Positions 6,467 to 6,598 of a stretch of 6,598 nucleotides of DNA are shown here, one piece after another (position 1 is the stretch's first letter; each line of letters begins with the position of its first letter). The DNA is from Bacteroidota bacterium. GTDB taxonomy: Bacteria > Bacteroidota > Bacteroidia > Bacteroidales > UBA1556. The stretch covers positions 1-6,598 of the forward strand of contig QMPB01000259.1 of assembly GCA_003648395.1 (NCBI GenBank). The letters run 5' to 3'. The notes under the pieces are model-generated. The model made no database searches, had not been told where the DNA came from, and saw nothing but the letters and a program-made list of their open reading frames with translations. The translations under genes were made by a program, and so were the position numbers.

Positions 6467-6536
6467 TTGCAAACCATAAACTTAGCTAAATTAACTCTTT
6501 CTTAATTTACAACTCCTTCAATCATTTAGCAATTAT
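6467..6536. repeat. 70-base direct repeat, right copy
   Basis: Gapless partner of 4976-5045 (55 of 70 identical by hand count), in the same orientation. It starts 23 bases after the fold-back element. The intervening GC-richer stretch (6444-6466) and the sequence to the window end show no gene I can support, so the stretch 6189-6598 is noncoding repeat-rich DNA as far as can be seen. Confidence 0.6.
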
Positions 6537-6598
6537 ATAGAATTATGTTTGCTTGTGCCAGTGGAAACTGTTATAAGGAGGTCTTAGCCTTGCAGGTA

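Noticed and set aside
6543..6596. Minus-strand frame open to the window edge, ending in NSFHWHKQT
   Set aside because: Only 17 codons are visible and there is no family signal; it may be part of a dispersed repeat. The sequence beyond the edge is needed to decide.

Overview
The window most likely comes from a member of the Bacteroidota. Four things point there: a secreted S8 protease carrying a C-terminal type IX secretion (T9SS) sorting domain, a lipoprotein with an acidic and lysine-rich tail after its lipobox cysteine, promoter-like TAnnTTTG boxes (the Bacteroidota -7 consensus) at plausible distances in front of three genes, and start sites without Shine-Dalgarno sequences in an AT-rich background. 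The genus cannot be told from this sequence.

Layout. Positions 92-2453, minus strand: a two-gene unit, a lipoprotein of unknown function followed 16 bases later by a T9SS-exported subtilisin-like protease. Positions 2454-3262: mostly intergenic, but holding an unlisted 56-residue two-helix membrane protein (2662-2832, minus), a short perfect hairpin and a cluster of degenerate short repeats. Positions 3263-4883, plus strand: lipB and lipA, the complete endogenous lipoate synthesis pair, behind a clear -7 box. Positions 4884-5041: convergent intergenic region with hairpins. Positions 5042-6115, minus strand: a class II Fic adenylyltransferase with a C-terminal winged helix. Positions 6116-6598: no gene seen; it holds the Fic promoter with a perfect inverted repeat around it, a long imperfect inverted-repeat element of about 187 bases, and a copy of a 70-base repeat.

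How the parts work together. LipB moves octanoate from acyl carrier protein to the lipoyl domains of the 2-oxoacid dehydrogenases and glycine cleavage system, and LipA inserts the two sulfurs. All key residues of both enzymes are present. The lipoprotein and protease are probably both envelope or surface proteins, co-transcribed, but no substrate can be named. The Fic gene is a self-contained accessory module: own promoter, intact active site, intact N-terminal inhibitory motif, and two copies of the same 70-base repeat (79% identical, no gaps) on either side.

Most of the coding content is ordinary for the phylum. The parts most worth a second look are the small membrane protein, the repeats that bracket the Fic gene, the inverted repeat around the Fic promoter, and the long fold-back element at 6257-6443. 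I see no convincing new multi-gene system here.
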